DNA from: Letharia columbiana
Lineage: Eukaryota; Ascomycota; Lecanoromycetes; Lecanorales; Parmeliaceae
Reading direction: 5' to 3'
Length of the DNA: 64,000 nucleotides
NCBI RefSeq assembly: GCF_014066305.1
Contig: NW_023501038.1
Location: 1,405,001-1,469,000 of the forward strand
Below are positions 12,760 to 25,126 of the stretch, one piece after another. A program made the position numbers and the translations under genes. Under the pieces are notes generated by a model. The model searched no databases. It saw nothing but the letters and a program-made list of their open reading frames with translations, and was not told where the DNA came from. The stretch's first letter is position 1. Every line of letters begins with the position of its first letter.

Positions 12760-13511
12760 AAGAAGCCGATTACGGCTGGAGAACCGCTTCTACCCCATCG
12801 GAGGCGAAAGGGCCGAGCAGGGCGGGACAGCAAGCGCTGCTTGAAGCAAAAGAATGGGGGTATGAAAGATGGACGATTGGCTTGATATGGGTTGCGCTTT
12901 CGCTGATAGCGTTTAAAAGAAAACGACTTGTGCTTCCAGAGCCTACTCACGCAGCATCGGCGAGCCAGCTGAAACCCTGGACGGCGTGGGATAGAACCAT
13001 TATGACTATTGTGTACGGCATATGTAGCTGTCAGCTTGTGTCAATCTGTTGGAGCATGGTGGCAGTCCGGTATTTCAGACAAAGTAGTGTCAAAACAAAG
13101 TAGTGTCAGAACCAGAGCTATATCAACACAACGTTCACCTCTCGCAGTTATCTAGGGTAGTAGTTATTCTAGCAGATCCAAGAATGTCTCAGGTTGATTC
13201 CCTCTCTTCTCCGTACGGCCCTTCTACATTATAATCGGACGCGTCCAAAAGCGGTTTCTCGAAATGCCAAGGCTTTGTTATGACTAAGCATAAATTCTCC
13301 AGGAAAGGTCAATTTAACGGGCGCGCGACCAAGAATACCGTCACTAGAGTTTGAGGTTTGAAGGATTTTGGTGCATCATAGGAGGAGTGGAATTTACCTA
13401 TATAAGGCAGACCGAAGCCCGACTGATCGGGTTCTTGGGTGCCTTGATCGAGTGTCGAAACCCCTCTAGCGAATCAGCTTGCGCGACAGCTCCGTCCACG
13501 AAGAATGGAAG
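12760..13511. other. Intergenic, promoter side of the bromodomain gene
   Basis: A 138-codon frame at 12687-13103 starts as a shadow of the zinc-knuckle frame and then reads without recognisable similarity, with a hydrophobic patch (GLIWVALSLIAF), so I do not call it. A TATA-like TATATAAGG lies at 13399-13407, about 105 bases before the bromodomain start codon. Confidence 0.4.
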
Positions 13512-16289
13512 ATGATGGCACCCGGTGTTCACACTCCTCTCGAGACCTTACTGCTCTTCCAGACACTACATCCATTCACTGCCAATCCGCCCTCCTTCGG
13601 CAAGATCTCCGACACCCTGAAGAACAACGAGCTTCTTCGAGAAAGCGATTCCTTCGAGCTCAACCGTCTTGAGCCGGACGCCTTGAAAGATCTATACCTT
13701 CGCCTGCTGAAAGAGGAGGCAAAAAGCGAAGCTAAAGGGCGTGATCAGGTCTTTCAGAAGAATGAGCAACCCAATCCGCGGAAGCGGAAGCTGTCAAGTC
13801 CGCCCTTGGAGACTGTCGACGAGGCTCTGCAGTACAACCACCTGCTGCCTCAAATAGTCAACCGTTTGTACTTCAGGTACCGAGATCATGCTATCAAGTC
13901 AATTGAGGATGAAGAGCGGAAGTACAGGTCGCTTCAAAAGGAAGTTCAAGAGATAGAGCGAGGGGACTCGGATGGACGAACTCAGGATCAAGATCTTAAT
14001 TCAAGACGGGACTCGAGAGGGGTATCGTCCATACAGACACTGCTACGACACGATGATGAAGTGGACAAGTCACAACGAGGAACTACATCAAGACCGACAT
14101 CTGCACATGAGCTACGGAACGGCCTGGTCGCGGAGGCCCAGACAGGCGCATCAGAGCATCCGTATGAAGCACCTCCGCATGGCCTCAATGGCATTCCACA
14201 TCCTCCGCAGGTAGCTCCATCAGGAGGTGGTCAGCAGATGCCAAATGACTACAAGAACCCACCACCGTTTCTGCCGCCTCCACAGAGCTTCAACCTTGGG
14301 AACCTATCAGGCTCACCAAATTCGGACATGAACCGCAGACTGCCCCCTCAGAATCAACCACCAAATGGCGTCGCACCTTCACCAAGTCCACGCTTAAATC
14401 AAACCCCATTTCCCGGACCAGAGCGCTCCTCAGCCTCGCCCCTCATAGGCGGTAGAGTTCTACCGCCACCACCGGGAATGCTCCGCTCTTCTGGATCACC
14501 CACTGGACCTCTGGATGCTCTCGCAGATATGGCTGGTCAACAGTACCGAGCAAATCCTCCTATGCCATCCCCTCGGCCTCTTCAGCACCCAGGTCCACAA
14601 CAGCACCCTAACCAGCTTCCCGCGCCGAGGGGTTACATGCCAACTGACTATCCGTACTATCAGAACCAGGCACCCTATCATCCGCCATACCCACCCTACG
14701 GGCAAGGGCCCCTGCCTGCATATAATCTTCCACACGGAGGTTTACCTTACCAAGGTCACGCTGCGAGCGCTGTGCACGGGTCACCTTACGGCAACACGCA
14801 ACCTTACCAACCTCCAGTGGGACAGTACCCACAGCATCCTAATTACAATCAAAGTCCTGGATACTACCAACCAACACCAATTCAGACACCTCACCCTCGT
14901 AATCATGTATCTCGTTTCGCTGATCAGCATACGCCATTGTCAAATGCATCCGGTAGGCAGCGGCCGCCCAGACCGACGCCTATTGTTACCTCTACATCTT
15001 CCACAAAATGGAAAGATGTCGATACCCCTGGTTCCGTGCGACCTGTCGGATCACCTGTTGCACCTTCTTCCAGAGAGATAAGTCCAATCAGTGACAAAGA
15101 GCCATCGCCTTCACCGGATACTGCGCAGACTCGAACGCGGGGCGCTCAAAACCAGAAGGAGCTGCAAGCTGCAACCGACTCGCCTAGCGAGCGGGTACGA
15201 GCCAAACTCACTCGGGGTGCAGGAAGAAGAGGTCGTGGAGGCCGAGCAGGCAGTGTAGCATCCTCGACAGTTGCAGACTCTACTCGAGCTCGTACTCGAA
15301 GTCAGTCCATTGTCTCTCAAGCCGACGAACTTGGAATGGACAGTCAGCCCACGTCAACCCGCAAAATCAAACCCGAACCATCTGTCGCTTCAGGCCATGA
15401 TGATGACGCCTCCGTAGCCTCTCAAACCGCCGACGAAGCTCGTAAATCCACAAGACAGCGCCGCGGTACCATTCGTGGTCTCGAAAAGGTGAACGAAACC
15501 GGCAAGCCGAGCTCGAAGCGAAAACGTGAAGAGGCAGCCATTTTACCACCTCATTCCCCTACACCTGACTCATTCTCGAAACCGGGCCAAGTCCTCGCCA
15601 GCCGCAACTTCGCCCGTATCTCGCAGACTGTCATGAACGATGTCATTCACCACAAAGTCGCTAATGTCTTCGCCAAACCCCTTACTGAGCGTGAGGCGCC
15701 AGGCTACAAAGACCTCATTTACCGACCTCAAGATTTAAATTCCATCAAAAAGGCTATAAGCAACGGCAGCAAAGCAGCCAACGCCGCCATTGAGGATCTT
15801 GCTCAAGAAGGTTCGTCTAGCGTCTGGATACCTGAGTCCCCGGATGTGATGCCACCAAAAGGCATCGTCAACTCCGCGCAGCTGGAGAAGGAATTGATGC
15901 GTATGTTTGCAAATGCAATCATGTTTAATCCTGATCTACCAACCAAACGCGGCTTTGGTCCTGCTTTCCGGACTAGACAGCGTACGTCGGAACTCGGTGC
16001 TACGTTTGATGAAGACCGAGAGGAAACAGAAGAAGTTATAAAGGGAAAGCAAGACGTGAGTGTTGTGAAGGATACGAGGGAAATGTTTGAGACGGTTGAG
16101 AGGAGTGTGAGTGCTTGGAGGAGTGCAGAGAGGGCGGCTGAAGACGATGGGAAGGGAACCGTTGGAAAGCTACGGGGCGGCGGAGATGAGGCTGGAGATG
16201 AGGAGGCGGATGAGCTGGCAGGGGAGGAGGTAGTGGGTAGTGTAGAGGTTGATGAGGGGGAGAAGAGGACGAAGAGGAGAAGGAGATGA
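13512..16289 (+). CDS. Bromodomain protein, BRD8/Bdc1-like (probable NuA4 subunit)
   Basis: An uninterrupted frame of 925 residues. I take the ATG at 13512; the frame is open 11 codons further up but without ATG. The N-terminus (LETLLLFQTLHPFTANPPSF through KDLYLRLLKEE, and a second block LPQIVNRLYFRYRDHAIKSI) looks conserved and partly helical. Residues 230-480 are rich in Pro, Gln, Tyr and Asn and probably disordered. An AT-hook-like RGAGRRGRGGRAGS follows near 570. Residues 700-810 form a bromodomain: NFARISQTVMNDVIHHKVANVFAKPL, then LIYRPQDLNSIKKAI, and the acetyl-lysine-pocket motif NAIMFNPD with its asparagine. The tail is acidic then basic (RTKRRRR). BRD8/Bdc1 proteins read acetylated histones in NuA4-type acetyltransferase complexes; membership here is inferred from domain layout. 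It acts in the nucleus. Confidence 0.85.
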   Translation: MMAPGVHTPLETLLLFQTLHPFTANPPSFGKISDTLKNNELLRESDSFELNRLEPDALKDLYLRLLKEEAKSEAKGRDQVFQKNEQPNPRKRKLSSPPLETVDEALQYNHLLPQIVNRLYFRYRDHAIKSIEDEERKYRSLQKEVQEIERGDSDGRTQDQDLNSRRDSRGVSSIQTLLRHDDEVDKSQRGTTSRPTSAHELRNGLVAEAQTGASEHPYEAPPHGLNGIPHPPQVAPSGGGQQMPNDYKNPPPFLPPPQSFNLGNLSGSPNSDMNRRLPPQNQPPNGVAPSPSPRLNQTPFPGPERSSASPLIGGRVLPPPPGMLRSSGSPTGPLDALADMAGQQYRANPPMPSPRPLQHPGPQQHPNQLPAPRGYMPTDYPYYQNQAPYHPPYPPYGQGPLPAYNLPHGGLPYQGHAASAVHGSPYGNTQPYQPPVGQYPQHPNYNQSPGYYQPTPIQTPHPRNHVSRFADQHTPLSNASGRQRPPRPTPIVTSTSSTKWKDVDTPGSVRPVGSPVAPSSREISPISDKEPSPSPDTAQTRTRGAQNQKELQAATDSPSERVRAKLTRGAGRRGRGGRAGSVASSTVADSTRARTRSQSIVSQADELGMDSQPTSTRKIKPEPSVASGHDDDASVASQTADEARKSTRQRRGTIRGLEKVNETGKPSSKRKREEAAILPPHSPTPDSFSKPGQVLASRNFARISQTVMNDVIHHKVANVFAKPLTEREAPGYKDLIYRPQDLNSIKKAISNGSKAANAAIEDLAQEGSSSVWIPESPDVMPPKGIVNSAQLEKELMRMFANAIMFNPDLPTKRGFGPAFRTRQRTSELGATFDEDREETEEVIKGKQDVSVVKDTREMFETVERSVSAWRSAERAAEDDGKGTVGKLRGGGDEAGDEEADELAGEEVVGSVEVDEGEKRTKRRRR

Positions 16290-16559
16290 TTGGGACTCTG
16301 TGAGACGATCCATTACCTAGAGGTCTATGCCCTGTTCAAGTGGCGATGTTCCAATCATTCTTCGAACATGCATACCAAGTAGTCATCATCGCTGTGCTGA
16401 AAGCCGTAAACAGTTGATCAATTGAATACGACAGATAGGACGTATCGTATAGTGCTTGGCGGCGTGTGGCGCTAAGCTTATTTGAGCTTCTGAGCGCCGT
16501 CCAATATGTACGTGGAGCTTTGGACAAAACTTTCGCACAACGCTCATGCTATATTATTG

Positions 16560-17721
16560 AGCTATAGAAAATAGATATACATATTTAAAGTACTTAGTAA
16601 GGCTAGTACCTCTTTAATTAGCTTTAGAAAACGTCTATACTTCTATAATTATATCGAATAAGATTAGCTAATTTTAATAGAATTATAATAGCTATAATTT
16701 TAAGAAATACGTATTTATATTAAAGTTATCGATAAATACTATATTAAAAATAATAGATAAAGACTAGAAATTATTAATAAATAAAGTAGTTACTATTCTT
16801 AGAGCGACGGTAATATTTATAAAAAGAGTAAATAATAAATTTAAAATTTAGATAGTCTTAGATAAAGTATATAAACTAGCTATTAACTTAAATAATCGAG
16901 ATAATAATATAGAGAAAAAGATTACGTATATTAAGTATTAGATAATTAATTTAAAAAGTAATATATTAATAATTAACTACGCTAGCGTATTAAGCCGATT
17001 CTTAATATTCTTTTTTACTATTAAAGAAATCTCTATTATACTATTAATAATATCGAAATAAAATTAAATACTATATAATAAGCTAAATAAGATTATTATA
17101 AAGCTATAAGATAAGATAGTAAATAAACATCTACAAATCTGAAAAGTTCCTTTCCGCACGATTTCCGCCGGGTTCGCATTATAAGTACGATTTAGTCTAT
17201 TTAGCAGACTTTACCTATATCTAACTCTTTTTATTAATTTAATAACTATTTTAACTCTTTCGTTAATTCTATTAGTTTAGCAACTTTAAAAATTTTTAGC
17301 AACTTTAAAAATTTTACGTAATATACTCTAATATACTCTAAGTACTATTCTTATATATATAACATTAATATATATTATTATTAATATACGTATTATTATA
17401 CGCTATATTAGAATATTACTTACGCGACTAATTTTATTAAATCGTCTAATTCCGTAGCTAAATTTAAGTTAGCGTTGATACTCGTTATCGTAAAATCTTA
17501 TTATCGCAACGTCGATTATTAGAACTTTTTTTTTTATACGTATTACTATTAAACTAGTAGAACTAATAGAAAAGATTAAAACAGTTACTAAACCGACGGA
17601 ATTTAGATAGATTCTAATCAGATTTACTAAACCGACAGAATTTAAGCGGATTCTAATCAGATTTACTGATCTAGGGATTTTATAATTTCCGCGACAAACG
17701 CGCGATCAGCAATTTCAAATT
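16560..17721. repeat. RIP-degraded DNA and LINE leader with short tandem repeats
   Basis: A+T-rich sequence begins abruptly near 16555. 16560-17120 holds no readable frame. 17130-17720 is less eroded and carries two direct repeats: a 19-bp unit twice (17279-17316, AGCAACTTTAAAAATTTT) and a 39-bp unit twice (17585-17662, core ACTAAACCGAC(G/A)GAATTTA). The word AAATCTGAAAAGTTCCT at 17136-17152 returns inverted at 17726-17742. The region directly precedes the LINE ORF1 relic, so I read it as that element's 5' leader. An inserted MITE is the alternative. Confidence 0.45.
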
Positions 17722-20700
17722 TTGCAGGAACTTTTCAGATTTACAGATAAAGTATTAGAGAGAAAGATATCGAGCGAGATAACTACGATAATTAATAGAT
17801 ATATAAAAAATATAGATATTATAAGAAAATCTATTAAAACGATTAGAAGGCTAGCGAGTAGCGATATATATATTATAGCTATAAATAAGAAGAAGGCGAA
17901 TAAATTAAGAAAAAGTAAGGATTAGACTTTAAAGATAAATAATAGCGCGAGAGTAATTATTAAAATATATAGTCTTTTACTCTATAAAGTAAGGATTAAT
18001 ATATTCGATATTAAAGATATAACTATAATAATTAAAAGAATTTAGAATAAGAACGTTAATATACTAAATCTCGATATAATATAACTAAGCTAGTTCGGCG
18101 CGAATAAAGAGAGTTATAATAAGAGTTTATTAATTATCGAATTAATATCTCTAGAGAAAGAAAATAAAGTACTAGAAGAAGATCTAGTTATCGATTTAAA
18201 ACTATGTAATTATTACGTCTATAATAAGTAGTATAGATTGAAGTAATACTTCGTATATTAGAAATACGATTATCTATCGATTATATATTCTAAAAAGAAT
18301 TACTTAATATATAAGAAATACTTAAGAAAAGTATTATTATAAAGAATATACGGTCGATACTCGTAAATACTCGATTTGCGAGGAACTATATAAGATTTAA
18401 AATAAGATATATATAATAAAGAAGAGAAAGATAGCGAGAATAAGAATAACGAGATAATAAACTTCTTTATAATTTATAATAATAAAGAAGATATCGACTA
18501 GCTATCAAATAAGCGATTAATTAAATAACTACTTTTAGAATATATTTAATTATAAATAAAATAAGAAATTTTTTTTAAGGCTAATATTTATATATAATAA
18601 GCTAGTAAATAAAGATAGAATAGTTAGTAAAAGAGGAATTAGAGGACTAGATCTCGAAAGAACTATTATATCGAATCTTTAGCTAAGTAAAAGAAGATAT
18701 ACTTTTATATTATTAATAAAAATCTTATCTAGAAATAGATTACCCTTTAAAGTAATAGATAAAGTTAAATAATATAAGAATAATATAGCGATAAGAGAAA
18801 TTAATAATCTTAAGGATAATAGATAGCCTCTAAGTTAAAAGAGTAATAATAAGAGAATTATAATCTCTATTAATAAGAATAAAAAGAGATATATTTAGTT
18901 TATCGATAATTAAGAAAAGAAGAATACTTAGAAAGAGAAATATAGACTCTATAAACTAGACGAAGCGAGTAAATAATATTAATAATAATATTAAGAAATA
19001 ATAGTATATCTTAGTTAGCTATTAATACTATAATATAATATAAAGAAATTTAAAATAATTATAGTAGAACTCTTCGATAATAAAAAGATTTATAATATCG
19101 ATATAGTAGTAATTTAGAAGCCCTAGAGAAATACTAATATAAATATATTATATTATTCTCTAAAGAATAGATTTAACTTAATCTACCCCTATTATAATAA
19201 TATATAAATATACTTCTATATTAATAAGAGAATATTATTAAAGTAATAATATCTATTATATTATTTATTAAACCTCTATACTCTTAATATTAAGTTCGAA
19301 AATAATAGAATTATATATATATATAATATCTATAACTCTACGATAATTAATAAATAAATAGACTTAACGAATTATATAAGACGCTTATAAAGTCTAAGAA
19401 TAATAAATAGATTATATTAAACGACTTTAATCTTTACTATATAATATAGAGGAAATTAAATACTTATATTAATAAGAAAATAAAAGAACTAATACTTATA
19501 GCGAAAGAATTCGCTATAAAATAAGCATTACTAGTAGAAATAATAATATATAAAAAAAACTATTAAATAATAATAGACTTACTATTCGTTACTTTAATAC
19601 TAATAATAAATATTATTAACTATAATATTAAAAATAATTTCGAAAGTAAATCTAACTATCTTTTAATTTTTATAAAGTTTAAGCTAATCGTAATAAAGTT
19701 AGTATTAATAATACGCCGAAACTTTAATAAACTAGATATCGAGATTCTAAGAGAGATACTCGCTAAAGCTATAATATCGAAAGAGTATCTAGCTAATTTC
19801 TTAAAGAAATAATAAAAATCTTATTAATAATAATATCGATTATTAAATAGTAATTATTATTAACTCTATTTAAGTAGCTATAGAGAAGTTTACTTTAATT
19901 ATTAAATTATCGCTATAATTTAAATTAAGATTTATATTAGAATATAAGAAAGTATAAAAAAATTATAAATTACTAAAAAAAAGCTAGAGAATAACGCTCT
20001 TAGAGAAAGTATAGAATAAGTATAAAGTCGCTAAAAACTTTAAAAATAATCTAATTAAGAGAACTATTAGAAAGACGTTTAGAGAATTTATAATAGAGAT
20101 ATATAAATTATTATAAATAATATAGAAAAAGATTAAGTAAATTAGAAAATAACTTATAATATAAATATATCTCTCTCTACTATTTAATAAAGATAAATAA
20201 GAATATAACGAACTAAGTCTAAAAGGTAGATCTTCTTATAAAAATATTCTTTCTATTATTAATATAGATAAAATTAGATAATATTAGTATTAATATAATA
20301 TATCTATAAGTCTATCTAATAGATATAATTATTATAAATAAAATAAGAAAGACTATAACGTAAATATCGTTAAAGAGAGTCTTAAAAGAGAGACGCGATC
20401 CCTAATCTAATTCTTAAGAAGATTCTAGAATTATTACTCTCTTATTTATATAGAATATTCAATATATATATAACGAATAACTACTATCTAGAGTACTTTA
20501 GAATATTAATAATAATTATCCTTTCGAAGTTGAATAAAGACTATTTGATTTCTAAAGAATATCGATTAATAGCTTTACTTAATATTATAGAAAAGATAAT
20601 AGAGTTTATTCTTACTAAAAGAATAGTATATCTTATAAAGATATATAAACTTCTATCGACTATATATATAAGAGATTATAGATTATAATTATATAAATAT

Positions 20701-22950
20701 AATATTTATTATTTTCTAGAAAGAATATATTAGATCTAGAACTCTAATAAAGTAACTACGATATTACTACTAGATATTTTAGATATATATAATAAAGTCT
20801 CTTATTCTCGACTACTTTATAATTTCTAAAAGCGAAAAATTAATATAAAAGTAGTTAACTAAATAGAATTATTCTTATTTAATAAGATAATAATACTAAA
20901 AACAAGCGAATACTCTATATTAAAGACTTTTATAATAATCGAAATTTCTTAAGAATCATCGCTATCGCCTATACTTTACCTCTTCTATAACTTAGATCTT
21001 ATTAATAAATATAATAATCGCGTCGACTTAGAAACGATAGCTATCGATTTTATAGATAATATAAACCTTCTAATAATAAGAGACTTTATCGAGGAAAACT
21101 ATAACGCTCTTTATAAAATCTACGACGAAGTTTATATAAAGTAAGCGTTATGATACGAATCGAAGTTTAATCTTAGTAAATATTAACTATTATATTTTAA
21201 TAGAAAATAGAGATTTAGCTTAGATTATTCTTTATAACTTAATAAGAGATAATATATTAAGATAAGACGCTTTATCCGCTATCTAGAAGTTGAAATTAAT
21301 TTTAAACTTCTATAAAGCCACTATAATAAGAAGATTCGATCTAAGACTATTAAAAGTATCGATATATTAGCGAGAATTACTCGAATTAATATAAGATAAT
21401 AATTATAAGAGTATAAGATAGCTCTATTAGACGATAATTATTCTATAAATAATATATTACTACTTAATATAATATTAGCCCAAAAATACTACCAATTATA
21501 ATAAAACTTATCTCTTATTATTATAAAGAATTTAATCTTAGATAAAGAGAAAAATAACTAAAGTATTTAAAACTATATTTATTTTAGTACTTAATATAAA
21601 AGTATATCTTCTATTAGTTAAATAATAACTAAATAAAATTATCTCGAAAATTATCTTATAAATCGCCACTAGTTTAATATATAGCGAGATTATTAAGTTA
21701 CGATTCAAGTAATAAAAGTTTAAAAGAAAATCTAAGAAGAATAGAAAACTAAGTTTACTAAAGCGATATATTAATAAATTCGAAGAACGATATAATAATA
21801 TTAATAAGATTAAGAAATTACGCTCTTTTAATATTACTCTTAACTAGAAACCTTTTAAAATAATAATTTATAAGACTAAGAAAGCCGCTAAAAAACTAAT
21901 TAAAAGATCGATTAATAAGAGTTATATAATAATATATATAGATAATAGCGAGATTAATAAAAAGATAAAAGTTTTAGCTATATTATTAAATATTAATTCT
22001 ATTTTTAATATCTATTTAGACTTAAATAACTAATATATAATATACTTAGCGAAGTTATATAATATTCTTTAAGCTCTAATTATAGTAATTATATATTAAA
22101 TAAGATTATAATTTAATAGAGTTATAGTAAATACGAATAATTAAATATTAATTTAAACTATTAAAGATTTAAATAAATATTTAAGATAGATCTATATAAT
22201 ATAGATAGTATAGATTATTAATTCGCTAAGATATCTTAAGATAGTAATAGAATTATACTAAATTTTAATATATATTAATATCGATAATAATAAATAGGTA
22301 AATAGAGAGGCGAAGAAGATTACTAGCTAGCGAGAGTGAGTAATTTATAATAAAAGAGTAAAGATAAATATTAATAAAATAGCTTAATTATTAATTATAT
22401 AGATAAGAATAATATCGATAATTAAGATAGCTATTAGAGACTACGCGATAAAATAATAAATTATCGAATAAATTAATAAGAAGCGAGGTAATATTCTTAG
22501 AAGAATTTAATTAATATTATCGAAATAAATATAACTTCTATATTCGAGAGTTAAGCGCGCTAAGATATCGCTAATAATATAAATAAGAATTAAGAAAATA
22601 GATTTTAAGATCTTTCTTTATAATCGATAAATATTAAATATAGAGAATAAAGAATATAAGTATAGAGCGAAGTAGATAACTCGATATATTCTTTATAAAT
22701 ATAGGCTATTTAATAAGAAGCGAGAAATATAATAAATCGAAGAGAGAAGAAAGGTGAAAGAGAGGATTATTACTTATAAAAATATACTAATAAAGTTACA
22801 CTACGCCTTTATAACGACGAACTTTATAAGAAATATAAGACTTATTAGATAATATTAAGCCCTTAATAAGAACTAACAATAAGAATTTACTAGAATAGAC
22901 GATTAAAAAGAAGAATACGATTAAGATAAGAGGGCCCCAGCGATATAGAA
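17722..22950 (+). mobile_element. RIP-degraded Tad1-like LINE (ORF1, endonuclease, RT, RNase H)
   Basis: The plus strand carries, in order, an ORF1 relic and an ORF2 relic, both riddled with TAA/TAG in place of CAA/CAG. ORF1 opens at 17722 for 67 codons (ITTIINRYIKNIDIIRKSIK) and further on has a cysteine-poor ghost of zinc knuckles near 18205-18320. ORF2 shows an apurinic endonuclease relic (IVVIQ..QRN near 19105; LNDFNLYY near 19420, the GDFN motif; IIIDLLFVT near 19565). A reverse transcriptase follows (YRLIALLNIIEKIIEFIL near 20560; LLDILDIYNKVSYSRLLYN near 20770; SSLSPILYLFYNLDLI near 20955; FIDNINLL near 21055). Then comes RNase H (YIDNSEI near 21940; LAKLYNILQALI near 22045). This order defines Tad1-type LINEs. 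The 3' end near 22950 is set by the return to normal composition. Confidence 0.8.
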
Positions 22951-23596
22951 TACACCTCTTCTCAAGAATCAAGTACAATAAAACGCAGAACCATAACGGT
23001 GACTTATATAGCCTCATTTATTTGAGACCATATGATTGGCCGAAAGGATCAGATAGATTACGTAACTCGCATAGTCGGCTACTAGGGCAAGACTTCAGGG
23101 TAGTACAGAGGTCTGCACCGAAAGTCCTGCACCCGCCAAGACTCTTGCTCAGACTTCGGATAACGCCCCACCTAAAGGGCTACCTGGACAACTTCGGAAT
23201 CGCACCTAGCCCTAGCCAGGTTTCGGGGCTTAATGCCCCTATCAAGCCAAAAGAAGTACCTAAAGTCCCATCCATGCGCTATGAGAAGATATTTCTAGGC
23301 TTCCCCTCTACAGGGCCGCTTTCCGAAAGTAGGGTTAGGGCTGCACTAGTGCGGGTGCAGGACTTTCGGTGCAGACCTCTGTATGATGTAATCAATCAAA
23401 TCAATCAAAAACGTGGAGCTTTACGTCCTACACCCGAGGGGCCGAGATTCAAGGTTGACGATATCAAAACCTCAAATAGGCTTAGCGCTCCGACTTAACA
23501 TCCGCTCCCGCTAGTACTTCTTCATCCTTGACGACCGACGTCTGCATAACCACACCTTCAGCTCGAAGTCATTGCCAAGTACTCCCCAGAACCAGC
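22950..23596. other. Normal-composition flank containing a MITE; no gene called
   Basis: Composition returns to normal near 22930. A 158-codon frame (23022-23498) spans the MITE at 23106-23381 end to end, so I treat it as chance. Nothing else is visible before the small gene at 23597. Confidence 0.5.
23106..23381. mobile_element. MITE with 31-bp terminal inverted repeats and TA target duplication
   Basis: Both ends read CAGAGGTCTGCACCGAAAGT followed by CCTGCACCCGC inward, a perfect 31-bp inverted repeat (23106-23136 and 23351-23381). TA flanks each end (23104-23105 and 23382-23383). The 276-bp element has no coding capacity of its own. A TA duplication and short length point to a non-autonomous Tc1/mariner-type element. 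It shows no RIP, and its arms are identical, so it is probably young. Confidence 0.8.
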
Positions 23597-23946
23597 ATGA
23601 GTTATGCAAGGGGCCTCTTGACTCCCGTGCTTGTTACATTAGTTGGGGTCGGCACCGGTAGGCAGACCTGGTCCCCACCCGTTCCCGAAAATTGCCAGCT
23701 GATCTTTGTCCAGGCATCGCAATATTTGACCCAGCATTCAAGCAAGAGAAAGAGCAGAAAGAGCAGGAGCAGTATGTATAGTCCATTCTGCTATCACATC
23801 CGCCGGCTACAAGCCAATGTTTTCACAGAATCGTCGAATTCAAAGAACAGCACGACCCTTCGCCAGAAGAGCAGATTCGCAAGACAGAGGAAGCTGTAGC
23901 AAATGCTGGGGGAGCTACCACGATAACCAAGGATACGGAGAGGTAG
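23597..23946 (+). CDS. Small single-pass membrane protein, 78 aa, three exons
   Basis: Each exon is too short to stand out as an open frame; the gene appears only on splicing. Exons are 23597-23657, 23714-23771 and 23829-23946. Intron 1 is GTAGGC...TTTGTCCAG (56 nt) and intron 2 GTATGT...TTTTCACAG (57 nt). The spliced frame is 237 nt with a TAG stop. The product starts MSYARGLLTPVLVTLVGVGT, a hydrophobic segment (residues 7-25), then a charged stretch (FKQEKEQKEQEQ) probably helical, and a polar tail ending TITKDTER. This shape (short basic N-terminus, one membrane segment, charged coil) is common in small mitochondrial inner-membrane assembly factors, but I cannot name a family. Exon joins are in phase, which supports the model. 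Confidence 0.65.
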
Positions 23947-25126
23947 TCTGAGGTCCAAACCGGTCAATTCAGTAAGCCAGTGAAGACGTTCAAGTGGTCT
24001 GAGGTTCCGCTCGACCAATACAGTACTTCAGGGAAGTCATCATGAAAATTAGGACATCGTGGAGATATGCCTGTCTAGTTCGCACGAACATCAGCCGCGT
24101 TGCGCCGTGATACTTTCGCCGTTATCCTCTCGAACATACCTTCTCTCCTACATTAACGACAAGTTCTACAGCGGATCAAACCACCGTTCTATCTCAACCG
24201 CACTCCTTCCTACTACTCCTTCCTACTACATCATCGCCCAGTTTTGCAGGCCACGGACCCCAAATGACGCCCGAGCCCTCCTTACCATGTTTGGCTACTC
24301 GTTCATATTCGAGCTCTGCACTTTGCGTCTCGGAGAAGAGGGAGTATGCCCACCGCTTCCATGCCAAGCTCAACCTGGAATACAAGGTCTTAGATGATAG
24401 ATTCGGTGGTTCGTAGGGCATATCTGTCAGGTATCGATTCCACATAGGGGAGAAGATTGTATCGGGAAAATTGTGCAAGGCTCTGGGGTGCTTGGTATCA
24501 AAGCTGGCGACATGACTTGAGTTGCGGAGGTGCAGGTGGTGAGCCATATACAGCGGTGGGCAGCTTAGGCAAGGATCCTGCTGTGGGACGAATCGAAAGG
24601 TGGCTCAGGAGTTAAGCGCAGTCAATGATAGTACTTGGTGACGCGATGTTTGCACTTGTCTATTACGACACCGGGACAATGTCTGGTAAGACAAGATGGG
24701 AAACGGACCATCATAGTTGAGCAGTATCTAGAGGGATAGGCGGGCCAGCCAGGAGATTTCTCAGCAAATGGAAGGAGCAGTGAGAGGTTTCAATGGCGGA
24801 AGCCCGAAAATCAGAGATGGTTCGGCAGCTTCAACGAGTGCTTCAACACAATACATGCTTGGCGTGCCTCATCAGTTCACCCGTCATTTTACCAACCTCA
24901 CCAACGCCATCCCTCCATACGTATCTCCTAGTGCTTTTCGCCCAATGCTGACCTCAATACTCTACGCCATTGGCCACACCTGGAGGCACTTAATCCCAAA
25001 TCACGCTCAACACCACTGTCCGTGACCGATCATTCTCACCTTATCCTCATCCTCAAGATTGCTCATCCTGCGTCACCGCGAGACTCCGAGCCAAGAAACG
25101 GCCTAGGATTACGGGAGCCTACCATC
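23947..25126. other. Gap with ambiguous coding signal on both strands
   Basis: Around 24270-24420 both strands look coding. The minus frame 24194-24547 (117 codons from an ATG) contains PDTIFSPMWNRYLTDMPYEP and LAWKRWAYSLFSETQ. The plus strand reads EKREYAHRFHAKLNLEYKVL before a TAG at about 24417. I cannot decide which is real; if the minus one, it is a Trp-rich protein of unknown function. 24560-25126 has one weak plus frame (24768-25025) and nothing I recognise. Confidence 0.3.

Noticed and set aside
13972..15549. Several 60-190-codon ORFs inside the bromodomain gene
   Set aside because: They are out-of-frame shadows of a repetitive Pro/Gln-rich coding region.
23022..23498. 158-codon plus-strand ORF
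   Set aside because: It runs through both ends of a TA-flanked MITE, so its length is coincidental.
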